A program made the position numbers and the translations under genes. The notes under the pieces are model-generated. The model was not told where the DNA came from and ran no database searches. It saw only the letters and a list, made by a program, of their open reading frames with translations. DNA of 13,555 bases from CAZABS01 sp964483635 (GTDB lineage: Bacteria; Patescibacteriota; Minisyncoccia; Moranbacterales; UBA1568). Location of the stretch: contig CAZABS010000024.1 in the NCBI GenBank assembly GCA_964483635.1, positions 1-13,555 on the forward strand, written 5' to 3'. How positions within the stretch are numbered: the stretch's first letter is position 1; the number at the start of each line of letters is the position of its first letter. Below are positions 1 to 5,715 of the stretch, piece after piece.

Positions 1-1359
1 CTTGCTCTCGCGCTCCTTTCTCTTTATCAGACCATGCGTTTTACCAAGACCACTTATCAATCAGTGGATTCTTCAGTGACTTTTACCGGGACGCAGATTG
101 TGCCGAAGACTGATACTGGAGCAAAGGATCCTGGGATTCATTGGACGACGACAGAATATAGCCCGGTTTCAGAGGGAGAGTTTTGGGAAAAAAGAGGTGA
201 ATTTGATGGCAAAAAAATTGTTTTGACAACCATGATAGATACCAACACTATGATACTTCAGCCAGAATCTTTTCCTTCACCAATTCACCTCGATAGCGTT
301 GATGCGAGTACTAAAAGTATGTGGCCAACAAATCAGGGAATAAAAGTAGTTGAGATTAGTGGGGTATTCTACCTTGGAAAGGTGCGCACCGGAAGCACTG
401 AGCCCCATGCTACAGAAGGCTATGAGATACGGGTCAATCAGATGTCGCTCCTTGAGAGTCCTGAAAAGGCTTTTTACATCTGGCCAGACAAAAGAACGCC
501 AACATTAGAAATGGGTGCCGGGACATTGAGTGGACTACAACCCGAGGTGCTTGAACAACTCAACAATAAACCGGTTATATATCAAGGTCAGTACGTCGCA
601 TATCCACCTTCATACGGAATGCTCGATGATATTGTTGCAGTAAAAATAGACACACTGGGAAATCCCGAGATTCTCAAACAACTCGGAGGTACTAAAACTC
701 GTGTGAAGGTGTGGGGAGTGCTTCATCTCAAGCAAAACTGGCATGGTGCGACCTATATGCTCGATGCCGGGAAGATTGAACTGGTGACTGATGCAACGCA
801 GAAAAATCAAATCACTAGTGATTCATATTCGACTGTGACGAGTCAAGAATTATGGGATAGGCGAAGTGATTTACATGAAAAAAAGATTTCACTCACGGTG
901 GAAATCGACACCGACACGATGCTCTTTCAGCCAGTGCCATTTACAAGTCCAATTGAATTAACTCAGGATCCAGAGATAGATTACTTGGTTGACCAAGATC
1001 TGTGGCCACGAAATATGGGGAAGCAGATAGTGACAATACGAGGAACATTCTCCTTACAGATTTGGCAACAAGAAATTGGAGGTACTCGTGAGTCCTATTC
1101 TATTGTTGTTGATTCTCTATCTCTTCAATCTCAGATTGCGAAAGAGCAAGCCATACAGATCGCGCACATGGAGGCCGGGAAGCGCTCAAATGCGACAACG
1201 CTTATTCAACTTGAGGTTTCTGCTGTTCTCAAGGACGGGGATTGGCATGTGGCATTCCTCGCTCCTCTGGGTAAAGGAGACACGGTTGGGGGTGGTTTGC
1301 CTGAATACATTATCTCTGCAAATACTGGAGAAGTGCTCTCAGAATTATTGCAAAGATAA
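1..1359 (+). CDS. Secreted repeat protein with PepSY-like C-terminus (5' partial)
   Basis: The frame is open to the left edge. The first in-window ATG is at 34, but the eleven codons before it read LALALLSLYQT, like the end of a signal peptide or membrane segment, so the true start is probably upstream. Numbering from the ATG at 34, residues ~50-117 and ~270-343 are clearly homologous (KKIVLTTMIDTNTM against KKISLTVEIDTDTM, then a W-P-x-N-x-G stretch). Residues ~174-252 look like a more divergent third copy. The last ~70 residues (AIQIAHMEAGKR, then DGDWHVAFL, then YIISANTGEVL) match the usual PepSY pattern, a small domain common in secreted proteins and often linked to protease inhibition. 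Function is unknown; the repeats could be OB-like or Ig-like beta domains. The next gene starts 11 nt downstream, so the two are probably cotranscribed. Confidence 0.75.
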   Translation, partial: LALALLSLYQTMRFTKTTYQSVDSSVTFTGTQIVPKTDTGAKDPGIHWTTTEYSPVSEGEFWEKRGEFDGKKIVLTTMIDTNTMILQPESFPSPIHLDSVDASTKSMWPTNQGIKVVEISGVFYLGKVRTGSTEPHATEGYEIRVNQMSLLESPEKAFYIWPDKRTPTLEMGAGTLSGLQPEVLEQLNNKPVIYQGQYVAYPPSYGMLDDIVAVKIDTLGNPEILKQLGGTKTRVKVWGVLHLKQNWHGATYMLDAGKIELVTDATQKNQITSDSYSTVTSQELWDRRSDLHEKKISLTVEIDTDTMLFQPVPFTSPIELTQDPEIDYLVDQDLWPRNMGKQIVTIRGTFSLQIWQQEIGGTRESYSIVVDSLSLQSQIAKEQAIQIAHMEAGKRSNATTLIQLEVSAVLKDGDWHVAFLAPLGKGDTVGGGLPEYIISANTGEVLSELLQR

Positions 1360-1370
1360 ACGATTTCAAT

Positions 1371-2309
1371 GTGAACAATCAAAATATGTGGGTCATTGGA
1401 ATAGGTGTTGTAATCGTTGTGGTCTTAGTTTTGTTTGGTTTGTCACAGAAAATGAAGAATGTTACGAGCAATACAGATCCGAGTATTATTGAAATTAAAA
1501 TTGGCGAAGTTAAAACTTTCTCTGCAGTACCAAATCTCTCACTTAAATTTCTTGATGTGACAGAAGATAGTCGGTGTCCAGATGGTCATGTATGTGTGCA
1601 TGCTGGATGGGTTACGGTCCGCGTTCAGGTGACACTTGATGATGTTACTGTTACAAAAGACATGAGTACTAAGGGAGGGGTTCAGTCGAATGTAATTTCT
1701 ATTGGTGACAAAACCATTCGTTTAGTAAATATTAATCCAAGTCGAAAATCTCCTGATCCGGTTAAAAAAGGCGAATATGAGGCGACTTTTACTGATCTAT
1801 TGAGTACAGCAGGAGATTCAATGGTGGCAGTTGTTGGTAATGAACGAGTGCAGAATGATGTGGTTGATATCTCAACCAACAATATATTCACCTGCTCACT
1901 TTTTAAAGAGATCACATTTAAGTATCCAACTGTTAAAGAATGGGAGGCGATATCAACGAAGGAAGATAAGGGAGACAAGAACACCGAGTGCTTCATTACC
2001 CTTCAACATCCCGCAGAAATTTCTTTAGAGAATGAACCACGAATTATTGTGACGAAAGTTCCATATGGGAATTCCGATTTTGAGATTCCCGTTGAAGCAA
2101 TTTCAAATCCAAATCCACAAGGTGTACCGTATCTTTATACGAAAGAGAGTAGTCTACAGGAAATAAGTAATTACGGGTATGTGGGATTTTATGGAACAGG
2201 ATATAAATACTGGATAACGCTTGATAGTATTTCGAGCAAATCAGGATTCCCCGTTGAAAATTTTTTCGAGTCTGTTATTCAAAGTTTTTCAATACTCAAT
2301 GAGTCATAA
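1371..2309 (+). CDS. Single-span membrane-anchored protein with DSRCP...C..AG motif
   Basis: This starts at GTG 1371, 11 nt after the previous stop; an in-frame ATG at 1386 (residue 6) is an equally good start, and neither has a clear Shine-Dalgarno sequence. Residues ~7-25 form a strong hydrophobic span (VIGIGVVIVVVLVLFGL), giving a short cytoplasmic N-terminus and an exported body. Around residues 65-80 is DSRCPDGHVCVHAGW, a DSRCP-x(n)-C-x2-AG motif I have seen in uncharacterised lipoproteins and exported proteins; its cysteines (C69, C75) could form a disulfide. After ~residue 170 a second part begins (ITFKYPTVKEWEA), resembling the FxFxYP exported domain common in CPR proteins. Function is unknown. 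A role at the envelope is likely from topology and from cotranscription with the secreted protein upstream. Confidence 0.75.
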   Translation: MNNQNMWVIGIGVVIVVVLVLFGLSQKMKNVTSNTDPSIIEIKIGEVKTFSAVPNLSLKFLDVTEDSRCPDGHVCVHAGWVTVRVQVTLDDVTVTKDMSTKGGVQSNVISIGDKTIRLVNINPSRKSPDPVKKGEYEATFTDLLSTAGDSMVAVVGNERVQNDVVDISTNNIFTCSLFKEITFKYPTVKEWEAISTKEDKGDKNTECFITLQHPAEISLENEPRIIVTKVPYGNSDFEIPVEAISNPNPQGVPYLYTKESSLQEISNYGYVGFYGTGYKYWITLDSISSKSGFPVENFFESVIQSFSILNES

Positions 2310-2353
2310 TCCCTCCGAAGATGCACAAAACATACCTTAGGTGTTGAGAAAGG

Positions 2354-2382
2354 TTACCAAGGACCAACTCAATATGTATAAC
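2354..2382 (+). promoter_or_regulatory. Possible sigma70 promoter for the 2385 gene
   Basis: TTACCA (2354-2359), 17 bp, then TATAAC (2377-2382). The -10 is good and the -35 matches 4 of 6. The expected start of transcription falls at or just after the ATG at 2385, so use of this promoter would give a leaderless mRNA or a start further in. It is a weak call. Confidence 0.25.
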
Positions 2383-2384
2383 AT

Positions 2385-2735
2385 ATGAACACCGAAAAAA
2401 TTATAACAATCATTGAAGAGCATCTACATCGTGTCTTTGACGCTGAGGGATATGAGATTGTACGAGAAACTGTTCAAAATAACGGTGCTGAGTGGATGAA
2501 GTTTAATGTCATGAGTAACGATGTTGAGAAGAAACTTATCTATGCGGTACATCTTCACCCAGCAGCAGAGACAGTTTCACTCCGAGAGTATCGAGTGCCA
2601 TATGCGAGCGTTGAACGGTATTACCAAAATGGTACGGTCGAGCAGTTCTCACCATTTGACGACGTGACGAAACCGGAACCTGTTTCGGAGACTATTGAGG
2701 AGTGGACTGAAAAAGAGCTAACAAAATTGTCGTAG
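2385..2735 (+). CDS. Small cytoplasmic protein of unknown function
   Basis: A 116-residue acidic protein from ATG 2385 with no Shine-Dalgarno sequence, signal peptide or membrane span. The N-terminal ~20 residues (MNTEKIITIIEEHLHRVFDA) look helical. The middle (EWMKFNVMSN, KKLIYAVHLHP, VSLREYRVPYASVERYY) alternates like a small antiparallel sheet, and the C-terminus (SETIEEWTEKELTKL) is a charged helix. This alpha-beta-alpha pattern over ~115 residues suggests one compact domain, but I do not recognise the family. It stands apart from the genes to its left (76 nt) and ends just before a 24-codon ORF and a tRNA. Regular codon use and length make it a credible gene. Confidence 0.6.
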   Translation: MNTEKIITIIEEHLHRVFDAEGYEIVRETVQNNGAEWMKFNVMSNDVEKKLIYAVHLHPAAETVSLREYRVPYASVERYYQNGTVEQFSPFDDVTKPEPVSETIEEWTEKELTKLS

Positions 2736-2740
2736 CATAC

Positions 2741-2815
2741 ATGAACACTACTGAATTCGTAAGTGAATACAAGAAATTTCTTGAGCCAAACCAAGGTTCG
2801 GGGAAGTCCGTTTGA
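2741..2815 (+). CDS. 24-codon ORF, possible gene remnant
   Basis: ATG at 2741, 5 nt after the preceding stop, and TGA at 2813-2815. The peptide begins MNTTEFVSEYKKFLEP and ends GSGKSV. It lacks a Shine-Dalgarno sequence. Its position directly after one gene and before tRNA-Ser suggests either a small coupled peptide or the 5' stump of a gene truncated at the tRNA locus. Chance is also possible at this length. Confidence 0.2.
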   Translation: MNTTEFVSEYKKFLEPNQGSGKSV

Positions 2816-2828
2816 GTAATTGAGTTGC

Positions 2829-2857
2829 TTGCAGGATCTTTTATTGGAGTGTAGAAT
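2829..2857 (+). promoter_or_regulatory. Candidate promoter for tRNA-Ser
   Basis: TTGCAG (2829-2834), a 17-bp spacer, then TAGAAT (2852-2857, 5 of 6 to consensus). Transcription would begin around 2864, six bases before the mature 5' end of the tRNA, which fits a short leader. The -35 is poor. Confidence 0.35.
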
Positions 2858-2869
2858 ACTCGAGTTTCA

Positions 2870-2956
2870 GGAAAGGTGGCCGAGTGGTTGAAGGTACTTG
2901 CTTGGAAAGCAAGCGTGCGGGAAACCGTACCGAGGGTTCGAATCCCTCCCTTTCCG
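2870..2956 (+). tRNA. tRNA-Ser, anticodon GGA
   Basis: A full class II cloverleaf can be folded by eye. The acceptor stem is GGAAAGG (2870-2876) with CCTTTCC (2949-2955), discriminator G2956. The anticodon stem is CTTGC/GCAAG around the loop TTGGAAA, with anticodon GGA at 2904-2906, reading UCC and UCU serine codons. A long variable arm (GTGCGG/CCGTAC with a GAAA loop) is typical of serine tRNAs. The T stem is GAGGG/CCCTC around TTCGAAT. The 3' CCA is not encoded (CAG follows), so it would be added by nucleotidyltransferase. The last 13 bases of this region recur ~170 bp downstream. Confidence 0.96.
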
Positions 2957-3164
2957 CAGCGAACGAAGAAAACGAGGAAAGGAGGAAGCCAACTGCTTGG
3001 CTTCCGAGAGGGATGAGAAAGGCGGAGCGATGTTTCGCGAGTACGCAAAACTGCGAGCCAGGGTCGTGGAAATTTATGAGCGTCGGTGAATAAATTATCC
3101 CTGACCGAACCCTCTCCCTTTCCGCATCAAGTTCATATTATCGAGGGTGACCCGAGACCCTCGA
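2957..3164 (+). other. Structured stretch without a gene, downstream of tRNA-Ser
   Basis: I see no convincing gene here, but several hairpins: a perfect 9-bp stem GGAAGCCAA/TTGGCTTCC with a CTGC loop (2984-3005); GCGA/TCGC and CGCA/TGCG minihairpins between ~3027 and 3055; a nested stem with CAGGG (3058-3062) pairing CCCTG (3099-3103) outside AATTTAT/ATAAATT; and an 8-bp stem TCGAGGGT/ACCCTCGA (3141-3164). None has a terminator T-run. It could be a non-coding RNA, a degenerate tRNA-like copy, or the remains of an element integrated at the tRNA. No known RNA family is recognisable by eye. Confidence 0.4.
3114..3126 (+). repeat. Copy of the tRNA-Ser 3' end (att-like direct repeat)
   Basis: CTCCCTTTCCGCA here is identical to 2946-2958, the T-stem/acceptor end of tRNA-Ser. 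The similarity continues upstream with one base inserted (CGAACCCT here, CGAATCCCT in the tRNA). This copy could pair with the tRNA 5' acceptor strand as well as the genuine 3' strand does. A duplicated tRNA 3' end is what integration of a mobile element at a tRNA leaves behind. Only ~168 bp lie between the copies, so any element would now be deleted, or the copy marks a pseudo-tRNA. Confidence 0.45.
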
Positions 3165-3219
3165 AATGAGTTATGTCTTCAAGAGTGGTTCAAATGTCAG
3201 GTGTATTGCACGAGCATGG
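3165..3219. repeat. 55-nt contig end, identical to 3320-3374
   Basis: The 55 bases immediately left of the N run are identical to the 55 bases immediately right of it. Both run from AATGAGTTATG to GCACGAGCATGG. Identical ends of exactly 55 nt are what short-read assemblers using k=55 leave when two neighbouring contigs are joined without merging their overlap. It is probably not a biological repeat. Confidence 0.85.
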
Positions 3220-3319
3220 NNNNNNNNNNNNNNNNNNNNNNNNNNNNNNNNNNNNNNNNNNNNNNNNNNNNNNNNNNNNNNNNNNNNNNNNNNNNNNNNN
3301 NNNNNNNNNNNNNNNNNNN
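3220..3319. other. Assembly gap (100 N)
   Basis: Exactly 100 Ns, a conventional placeholder for a gap of unknown size. Because the flanks overlap by 55 nt, the real genome most likely has no gap: collapsing the two copies gives a continuous sequence that leads straight into the gene at 3328. Confidence 0.95.
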
Positions 3320-3327
3320 AATGAGTT

Positions 3328-3789
3328 ATGTCTTCAAGAGTGGTTCAAATGTCAGGTGTATTGCACGAGCATGGAAATAATGCAAAAGCTTTGGTGTATA
3401 AAGAAAAGTCAGACGCTTGTTTTTTGGCATCAAAAACCCTTGAAAAAGTCTTAATGCCATCAGTAAAAAATATCCGATTGTATCTTTTGCTTTTTTCGAT
3501 TGAGTTACGATTAAAAGGGATGCTATTAGTGGACGGAGTGTCGATTAAAGATCTAAAAGATAAGAAGAAATTTGGTCACAATTTGGTAGAACTATATAAT
3601 AATTGCCTTGATAAAAAACTAATAGAATCAGATGAATCTGTAAAAAGCTTATTTCAAAAGTACAATGAGGATTATGGAAATGAATTGAGGTACTACGTTG
3701 GACTGGAGGATGTTTTTGGTTTGTCGATTTGCAATGAATCATTTGCAGTTTTAGAAACATTTTATTTAAAAAATTCGCCCCGAAATTAG
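3328..3789 (+). CDS. Small AT-rich gene, possibly HEPN-like
   Basis: 153 residues. The start is fixed by an in-frame TGA at 3322-3324, present in both copies of the 55-nt contig end, so ATG 3328 is the earliest possible start however the gap is resolved; a later Met is at 3349. The protein looks all-helical, with ELRLKGMLL at residues 59-67, then a lysine-rich linker and KFGHNLVELYNNC (~81-93). That order (a helix with ELxLKxxLL, then GHxLxxLY) resembles HEPN-type helical domains found in toxins, abortive-infection proteins and RNases. No clear R-x4-6-H catalytic motif is visible, so this is tentative. The gene is more AT-rich than its right-hand neighbours and sits beside a tRNA with a duplicated 3' end, which hints at acquired DNA. 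Confidence 0.6.
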   Translation: MSSRVVQMSGVLHEHGNNAKALVYKEKSDACFLASKTLEKVLMPSVKNIRLYLLLFSIELRLKGMLLVDGVSIKDLKDKKKFGHNLVELYNNCLDKKLIESDESVKSLFQKYNEDYGNELRYYVGLEDVFGLSICNESFAVLETFYLKNSPRN

Positions 3790-3804
3790 GGTAATCAAAG
3801 CCAA

Positions 3805-4338
3805 ATGGAAAATATCGGCAAGAAAATCATTGTTGTGGGAGTAAGCGCTTCGGGGAAGTCTACTTTTGCGAGAGCGCTTTCCGAAAAAAACCATCTTCCA
3901 CTCATTCTTATGGATTCAATTATGTGGAATCCGGGATGGAAATATGTGGGCGATGAAGAGACTGCTCGGCGGCTGGACACTCTGAGTTCTGGTAAGGAGT
4001 GGATTATTGAAGGCTATATTACCAAAGAGGCTCGTGTCTTTGTCTTTGATCGGGCCGATACGATTGTCTATCTGGATTATCCGCGAATCATGGGTGTTAT
4101 CCGCTATTTGAAGCGTTGGTGGGCACATCGGAAAACACCCCGACCGGAACTTCAGGGAAGCCCAGATCATTTCAATTGGGAATTTCTCAAGCTTATTTGG
4201 AGAAAAGGGGAGGCGGTCTCTCTCGATAAATTTCTCGCAGATGTGCAAGATCAACGTAAGATTGTTCGTCTCACTTCTCTTAAGCAAACAAAATCTTTTC
4301 TCCAAAACTATGCACCACATTCATACAATCCCAGCTGA
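3805..4338 (+). CDS. P-loop kinase of the topology-modulation (FlaR-like) family
   Basis: 177 residues with a Walker A motif GVSASGKST at residues 12-20 after a strand KKIIVVG. Next comes a substrate-site stretch LPLILMDSIMWNPGW (~31-45), then EWIIEGYI (~64-71), DRADTIVYLDYPR (~81-93) and an arginine/lysine-rich lid (LKRWWAHRKTPRPEL). This order matches the adenylate-kinase-like family annotated as DNA topology modulation protein or FlaR. The family binds ATP and probably phosphorylates a nucleotide or small substrate; the topology role is historical and weakly supported. It is a soluble cytoplasmic protein. The 3' end overlaps the next gene by 29 bp, suggesting translational coupling. It starts 15 nt after the previous stop. 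Confidence 0.85.
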   Translation: MENIGKKIIVVGVSASGKSTFARALSEKNHLPLILMDSIMWNPGWKYVGDEETARRLDTLSSGKEWIIEGYITKEARVFVFDRADTIVYLDYPRIMGVIRYLKRWWAHRKTPRPELQGSPDHFNWEFLKLIWRKGEAVSLDKFLADVQDQRKIVRLTSLKQTKSFLQNYAPHSYNPS

Positions 4339-4561
4339 TTTCAAGAAAGCTATTTCAAGTGACAAAATTGCGAAAGAAGTTTGGCAAGACATTACACCTT
4401 TGGCGCGGAACGAATGGATCTGCTGGGTGACTTCAGCCAAGAAAGTGGAAACGAAAAAACGGCGTATCGAAGTTGGTTTGGATAAAATGCGAAAGGGGAT
4501 GAGGAGGCCATGTTGCTGGGAGGGTTGTCCACATCGCCGGCAGGCTCGTACGAATGTATAA
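4310..4561 (+). CDS. YdeI/OmpD-associated (OmdA) family protein
   Basis: The start is set at ATG 4310 (MHHIHTIP...), giving 83 residues. A longer reading from 4241 would be buried in the kinase gene and adds nothing family-like. IPADFKKAISSDKIAKEVW, then ITPLARNEWICWVTSAKK, then ETKKRRI matches the OmdA helical domain: P-x-D/E-F-x-x-A, then L-x-x-x-x-R-x-E-x-I-x-W-x-x-x-AK, then ET-x-x-RRI. Members are annotated as bacteriocin-protection or YdeI-like proteins, and the biochemical role is unclear. The C-terminus RRPCCWEGCPHR has three Cys and a His and may bind a metal. It overlaps the kinase gene by 29 bp in another frame, and a weak hairpin follows the stop. Confidence 0.8.
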   Translation: MHHIHTIPADFKKAISSDKIAKEVWQDITPLARNEWICWVTSAKKVETKKRRIEVGLDKMRKGMRRPCCWEGCPHRRQARTNV

Positions 4562-4570
4562 GTCGTGCTG

Positions 4571-4594
4571 CAAGAGTCTCCTCTTGTCTTTCTA
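4571..4594 (+). terminator. Weak terminator-like hairpin after the YdeI-family gene
   Basis: CAAGAG (4571-4576), loop TCTC, CTCTTG (4581-4586), then TCTTTCT. A six-base-pair stem with an interrupted T tract placed 9 nt after the stop fits a weak intrinsic terminator. Confidence 0.4.
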
Positions 4595-4621
4595 GCATAC
4601 GAATTTGACCATGCAATAGTG

Positions 4622-4640
4622 CACTCGTGTTTGACGAGTG
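4622..4640. promoter_or_regulatory. Inverted repeat overlapping the mscL -35 (operator candidate)
   Basis: CACTCGT (4622-4628), five bases GTTTG, ACGAGTG (4634-4640): a perfect 7-bp inverted repeat. The -35 hexamer TTGACG (4631-4636) lies across the centre and right arm. A dimeric regulator bound here would block RNA polymerase. The repeat has no T-run after it and lies upstream of the transcription start, so it is not a terminator. Confidence 0.35.
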
Positions 4641-4658
4641 GGGTATCAGGAGTATACT
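4631..4658 (+). promoter_or_regulatory. sigma70-type promoter for the MscL-like gene
   Basis: TTGACG (4631-4636), a 16-bp spacer, then TATACT (4653-4658). Transcription would start near 4665, about 13 nt before the ATG at 4678. This rules out the GTG at 4627, which would place coding sequence over the promoter. Confidence 0.6.
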
Positions 4659-4677
4659 GGCACTGGATAATTTTTTT

Positions 4678-4989
4678 ATGCAGACTTTTATGAAAGGGTT
4701 TCTCGAGTTTATTCGGACGCAGGGGGTTGTAGGGTTGGCGGTCGGGTTTATCCTTGGCGGTGCGGTGTCAAAAGTGGTCACTGCTCTCGTGACTGATATT
4801 ATCAATCCAATCCTCGGGGTGGTACTTGGAGCGGTAGATGGATTGAAATCGGCCAAGCTTTCCGTTGGGTCAGTGGATCTTCTCGTGGGGGATTTTGTTT
4901 CAGTGACCATTGACTTTCTTGTGGTGGCTGCAGTGGTCTACTATGGAGTGAAGAAACTTGGACTCGAGAATCTCGACAAGAAAGCCTAA
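4678..4989 (+). CDS. mscL: Short MscL-type mechanosensitive channel
   Basis: 103 residues from ATG 4678 (99 from the ATG at 4690, which aligns better with known MscL N-termini). The first helix GVVGLAVGFILGGAVSKVVT with the following DIINPILGVVLG is the MscL TM1 signature, including the small-residue pore face. The second span is FVSVTIDFLVVAAVVYYGV, matching MscL TM2 (VIDFLIVA). MscL is a pentameric inner-membrane channel that opens under extreme tension during hypo-osmotic shock. Known members are ~130-150 residues. This one has a short periplasmic loop and ends LGLENLDKKA, so the cytoplasmic helical bundle is nearly absent. It has its own promoter and a strong terminator after it, so it is probably monocistronic. 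No Shine-Dalgarno sequence is visible. Confidence 0.85.
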   Translation: MQTFMKGFLEFIRTQGVVGLAVGFILGGAVSKVVTALVTDIINPILGVVLGAVDGLKSAKLSVGSVDLLVGDFVSVTIDFLVVAAVVYYGVKKLGLENLDKKA

Positions 4990-5006
4990 AGTCACGATCA
5001 CGAGAT

Positions 5007-5043
5007 CAGAAAAAAGCCTCTGGAGACAGGGGTTTCTGTTTTT
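5007..5043 (+). terminator. Intrinsic terminator after mscL
   Basis: CAGAAA (5007-5012) pairs TTTCTG (5033-5038) and CCTCT (5017-5021) pairs AGGGG (5028-5032, one G-U) around the loop GGAGAC. TTTTT follows. It lies 18 nt after the mscL stop. Confidence 0.7.
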
Positions 5044-5085
5044 CGAATAACACTGAAAAGCCGAGTTTTTCTCAAGGCAAAGAAA

Positions 5086-5094
5086 TGATATACT
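5086..5094 (+). promoter_or_regulatory. Extended -10 promoter for the LytR_C gene
   Basis: TGATATACT is an extended -10 (TGnTATACT) at 5086-5094. The -35 region 16-18 bp upstream is only T-rich, which extended -10 promoters tolerate. Transcription would start near 5101, giving a leader of ~18 nt with no Shine-Dalgarno sequence before ATG 5119. Confidence 0.55.
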
Positions 5095-5118
5095 ACGAGT
5101 ATTGATTTTGATTTTATT

Positions 5119-5715
5119 ATGAGTGAGAGCATTAGCGAAGTAAAAAACCAGGAACCACTGGCGGTTGAAGCGGTTGCGACGCGTGAGACGAATGAGTCTT
5201 TTTTGGGGAGTATTTTGGTCTTAGTCCTCGTCATTCTCTTGATCGGCGTGACTGCTTTTTTTGGTTTTCTTGGGTATCGTATTTGGCGTGAAAGTCAATT
5301 AACCAAGAGTACCCCATCTATTCAAAAAATTGTTGAGGCTCCGGCTCTTCCTGCACCAACAATGAATCCAACTCCGTCTCTGGAACCAAAGCCAGAAACC
5401 CCAGCAGCGCCCGTTGCAGCCCTCGTGGATAAGGCGACCCTTGATATCAAGGTTATGAATGGTGGTGCCGTCAAGGGATCAGCCGGGACATTTGGAGAAA
5501 CCTTGAAAAAAGCTGGTTATTCCAAAGTGACGGTTGGGAACACGAGCGGGGACTATACGGGCACGGTGGTGTATTACGCTACGGATAAGCAGAAAGAAGC
5601 CGAGTCGGTCCTGGTTGATGTCTTGAAAACCTATCCGAAAGCCACTGTGGCTCCAGCTAAGGCTGGTATTGCCGATATGACGGGAGCCACTTTGGTGGTG
5701 ATACTTGGAAAATGA
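5119..5715 (+). CDS. Membrane-anchored LytR_C domain protein
   Basis: 198 residues in three parts: an acidic cytoplasmic N-terminus (1-28), one strong membrane span (~29-54, ILVLVLVILLIGVTAFFGFL), a Pro/Ala-rich linker (~72-102), and a C-terminal domain (~105-198). The last has the LytR_C pattern: DIKVMNGGAVKGSAGTF, LKKAGYSKVTVGN, VVYYATDKQKEAE and a final DMTGATLVVILGK. LytR_C usually follows a LytR-CpsA-Psr catalytic domain, which attaches polymers to the wall; here that domain is absent, so this is a stand-alone anchored version. Its stop overlaps the next start as ATGA, indicating translational coupling with the secreted protein downstream, so a role in surface assembly or anchoring is a fair inference. 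Confidence 0.85.
   Translation: MSESISEVKNQEPLAVEAVATRETNESFLGSILVLVLVILLIGVTAFFGFLGYRIWRESQLTKSTPSIQKIVEAPALPAPTMNPTPSLEPKPETPAAPVAALVDKATLDIKVMNGGAVKGSAGTFGETLKKAGYSKVTVGNTSGDYTGTVVYYATDKQKEAESVLVDVLKTYPKATVAPAKAGIADMTGATLVVILGK

Noticed and set aside
1076..1492. 138-codon + strand frame spanning the end of the first gene
   Set aside because: It is an out-of-frame overlap with two supported genes, has atypical composition (many Arg, Cys, Trp), and shows no domain.
2692..3093. Open frames on both strands across tRNA-Ser
   Set aside because: They translate the tRNA itself (for example the antisense GGIRTLGTVSR phrase, a frequent tRNA artefact in databases). The tRNA fold is complete, so these are not genes.
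3165..3374. True 55-bp biological direct repeat or CRISPR/att site around the gap
   Set aside because: The copies abut a 100-N placeholder on both sides and have the length of a common assembly k-mer. An unmerged contig overlap is simpler.
3147..3454. Open frames running through the N gap
   Set aside because: They exist only because Ns carry no stops. The real gene starts at 3328.
4241..4309. N-terminal extension of the YdeI-family gene
   Set aside because: It lies entirely in another frame of the kinase gene and shows no family similarity. The OmdA pattern begins just after ATG 4310.
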